From positions 1 through 14,877 of the forward strand of contig CAYMXO010000039.1 in NCBI GenBank assembly GCA_964394445.1: a stretch of DNA of 14,877 nucleotides. The letters run 5' to 3'. Below the pieces are notes generated by a model, which worked only from the letters and a program-made list of their open reading frames with translations, was not told where the DNA came from and searched no databases. The position numbers were made by a program, and so were the translations under genes. This DNA is from Thiopseudomonas sp964394445 (GTDB taxonomy: Bacteria > Pseudomonadota > Gammaproteobacteria > Pseudomonadales > Pseudomonadaceae). Numbering within the stretch: the first letter of the stretch is position 1; the number at the start of each line of letters is the position of its first letter. This document shows, piece after piece, positions 13,466-14,877 of the stretch.

Positions 13466-14160
13466 AACAGATCGAGTTTTCCACGCTGATGGCATCGGGC
13501 GTGCATGACATGAAAAATATCATTGCTGCCGTGAGTCAGGCCTATGAAAGCCTGTTGGCGCGCATGCCGGAGGAACTGCGGCAGTCGGCCGAAGTGCAGC
13601 TGATCAAGGGAGAAGCTTTACGCCTGGACGCCATACTGGTGCAGTTGCTTGGCGTGTACAAACTTGAACATGACCAGCTGCAGCTGCAAAGTGGCTATTG
13701 GCGGCTGGATGACCTGTTCGAGGACCTGCAGCAGCGTCATGTGGAGCTCTTGCAGTACCGCAAGATTGACTTGCAGCTGGAGCTGGACGACCCCGATCTT
13801 GAGGGGTTCTTTGATCGCAACCTGATTGCTACGGTGCTGGATAATGCCTTGGGCAATGCGCTGAATCATTGCCGTTCACGAATCTGCCTGCATGCCTGGG
13901 AAGAAGAAGGTCTGGTGAAACTAAAGGTCTGTGATGACGGGCCGGGTTATCCCGAGCAACTGCTTGGGCATGTGCGGCAGCGTACCGCCAGCGGAGTTGA
14001 CCGTGAAACGGGCAGCACCGGATTGGGACTGTATTTTGCCGCCAGTATAGCTGCCATGCATGATCAGCCGGGCGTGGTAGCCGGACTTGAACTGTCCAAT
14101 GGTGGGGCTCTTGGAGGTGCCTGCCTGCAAATCAGCCTGCCGCTGCCAAGCCTGTTTTAA
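13459..14160 (+). CDS. Small soluble sensor histidine kinase lacking an input domain
   Basis: This 233-residue histidine kinase consists only of a dimerisation/phosphoacceptor segment and a GHKL ATPase domain. The H-box reads GVHDMKNII (14-22, H16). The N-box is VLDNALGNALNH (126-137, with N129 and N133). The G1 box is CDDGPGYP (158-165) and the G2 box is GSTGLGLYFAASIAA (185-199). All core catalytic motifs are present, so it is probably active. There is no membrane segment, PAS, GAF or HAMP region; the phosphoacceptor His lies only 16 residues from the start. Its start overlaps the response-regulator stop by seven bases, which strongly suggests a cognate pair. Sensing may be done by the TPR part of the regulator or by another protein. 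The N-terminus could be longer only if a start within the regulator gene were used, which has no support. Confidence 0.88.
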   Translation: MVKQIEFSTLMASGVHDMKNIIAAVSQAYESLLARMPEELRQSAEVQLIKGEALRLDAILVQLLGVYKLEHDQLQLQSGYWRLDDLFEDLQQRHVELLQYRKIDLQLELDDPDLEGFFDRNLIATVLDNALGNALNHCRSRICLHAWEEEGLVKLKVCDDGPGYPEQLLGHVRQRTASGVDRETGSTGLGLYFAASIAAMHDQPGVVAGLELSNGGALGGACLQISLPLPSLF

Positions 14161-14536
14161 GCAACTGTGCCGGTTCGTTTCAGGACTGCAGGCATGTCAC
14201 AGTCGGTGGGGTTGTGTGCAAGATATACACGTGTGATGCGGGGCTAACACCCACTGCGCCCGGAGTATAGGTTTCGTCCCTGCACGAACTCCATTTTTGG
14301 GATCCGCGCTGCAGTTGTCTGGCATTTCTCGCAGGCAAGCCCGTTCGTACAGAAAAATAGTCCGTGCTTCAGCCCGGCAGGGTTCCGGCGATCAGGCTTG
14401 CATTGGCCGTGCAGCAGCGGGCTGTGCCCGCCACTTGCAGGGCCATGCCAGAAAACCTGTGCCGTGCACCGGCCTGTCCGGCAATCACCGGTCATGCCGG
14501 AGCGGCTTTGGCCGCGGCCGCTTCAGGGCGTACCGA
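14161..14536. other. Convergent intergenic gap, hairpin-rich, no convincing gene
   Basis: These 376 bases separate the kinase gene (plus strand) from metH (minus strand), so both transcripts should end here. Several short inverted repeats can be seen: a 6-bp stem GCGGGC-TGT-GCCCGC at 14417-14431, repeated CCGG-containing arms around 14480-14500, and a GCGGC-TTTG-GCCGC hairpin followed by GCGGCCGC near 14503-14521. None is followed by a clear T-run. An 83-codon minus-strand frame (14244-14495) is discussed under rejected items. I recognise no RNA gene, repeat family or mobile element. Confidence 0.6.
14262..14298 (+). terminator. Weak candidate terminator for the regulator-kinase unit
   Basis: GGAG (14262-14265) can pair with CTCC (14289-14292) and TTCGT (14273-14277) with ACGAA (14284-14288), closed by a 6-base loop. 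A 7-base bulge lies on the 5' side. A T5 run follows at 14294-14298. The bulge makes the hairpin weak, and it lies about 100 bases after the kinase stop. Confidence 0.28.
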
Positions 14537-14877
14537 TCAGGTGTCGTAGGCCAGGTTGGGCATCAGCCAGCGCTCGGCCTCGTCCAGGCTCATGCCTTTG
14601 CGCGCAGCGTAGCTTTCCACCTGGTCTTTCTGGATTTTGCCCACGGCAAAATATTTTGCTTCCGGGTGGGCAAAGTACCAGCCGCTGACCGCTGCGGTGG
14701 GGAACATGGCGTAGTGCTCGGTGAGCGTGACGCCGCAATCGCCTTGCGGATCCAGCAGCTGGAACAACGGGCCTTTTTCCGTGTGGTCGGGGCAGGCGGG
14801 GTAGCCGGGAGCCGGGCGGATACCGCTGTACTTTTCCTGGATCAGCTCATCGTTGTCGAAATCCTCACCTGCTGCAT
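14537..14877 (-). CDS. metH: Cobalamin-dependent methionine synthase MetH, C-terminal part
   Basis: The last 112 residues of MetH are encoded on the minus strand; the gene continues beyond the window end. MetH transfers a methyl group from methyltetrahydrofolate to homocysteine through cobalamin. This segment is the C-terminal activation domain, which binds S-adenosylmethionine for reductive remethylation of oxidised cobalamin. The SAM-binding R-x-x-x-G-Y motif is seen in IRPAPGYPACPDHTEK, about 19 residues into the visible part, followed by LTEHYAMFPTAAVSGWYFAHP and QKDQVESYAARKGM, all closely matching E. coli MetH. The protein ends PNLAYDT. The first residue in the window (codon at 14875-14873) is not a start. 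The stop lies only 376 bases from the convergent kinase gene. Confidence 0.96.
   Translation of the reverse strand, partial: AAGEDFDNDELIQEKYSGIRPAPGYPACPDHTEKGPLFQLLDPQGDCGVTLTEHYAMFPTAAVSGWYFAHPEAKYFAVGKIQKDQVESYAARKGMSLDEAERWLMPNLAYDT

Noticed and set aside
14244..14495. An 83-codon minus-strand ORF whose C-terminal half has a CxxC pair and a zinc-ribbon-like look (ACEKCQTT...FVQGRNLYSG).
   Set aside because: Only one CxxC pair is present, the N-terminal half is Pro/Gly/Cys/His-rich without recognisable pattern, and no Shine-Dalgarno or neighbour supports it. It is most likely a chance frame, or at best a decayed remnant.

Overview
The window looks like chromosomal DNA of a gammaproteobacterium, most likely from the Pseudomonadales. 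The DNA is moderately GC-rich by eye. The evidence is the gene content: type IV pilus pilC-pilD in the Pseudomonas arrangement, Hda, a DUF2066 lipidless exported protein next to a PerM-like AI-2E transporter and hda, mazG next to a DUF2058 gene, MsbA (so a lipopolysaccharide outer membrane), and a cobalamin-dependent MetH. The prepilin peptidase even keeps the cysteine and aspartate positions known from Pseudomonas aeruginosa PilD. I see no insertion sequence, phage gene, CRISPR array, tRNA or rRNA. Most of the window is core genome in tight, mostly co-directional units.

Layout. (1) 19-2102: pilC and pilD, overlapping by one base; these give the pilus inner-membrane platform and the prepilin peptidase. 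(2) 2290-2604: a secreted ComEA-like DNA-binding protein with its own leader and a strong intrinsic terminator; with the pilus genes it suggests DNA uptake. (3) 2788-5601: a DUF2066 exported protein, a PerM/AI-2E family membrane protein and hda, closely packed behind a plausible sigma-70 promoter. (4) 5715-8352: msbA and mazG, overlapping by 14 bases, then a DUF2058 protein (8426-8965) ending at a second strong intrinsic terminator (9008-9042). (5) 9073-11597: a sigma-54-type promoter, a chemoreceptor with a CXXCH haem-c motif in its periplasmic domain, and a small FAD/NAD(P)H reductase, probably one transcription unit. (6) 11756-14160: a leader with a consensus -10 box and a tiny upstream ORF, then a response regulator with a long TPR-like helical tail, overlapping a small soluble histidine kinase that has no sensor domain. 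(7) 14161-14536: a hairpin-rich convergent gap. (8) 14537-14877, minus strand: the C-terminal end of metH, running off the window.

The parts most worth a second look are the CXXCH chemoreceptor under a probable sigma-54 promoter with its neighbouring flavin reductase, and the sensorless kinase / TPR response-regulator pair with its unusual leader. Both are signalling modules whose inputs cannot be named from sequence alone. Two near-perfect palindromes, upstream of comEA and upstream of the response regulator, are unexplained. All calls come from reading the sequence; no database search was made.
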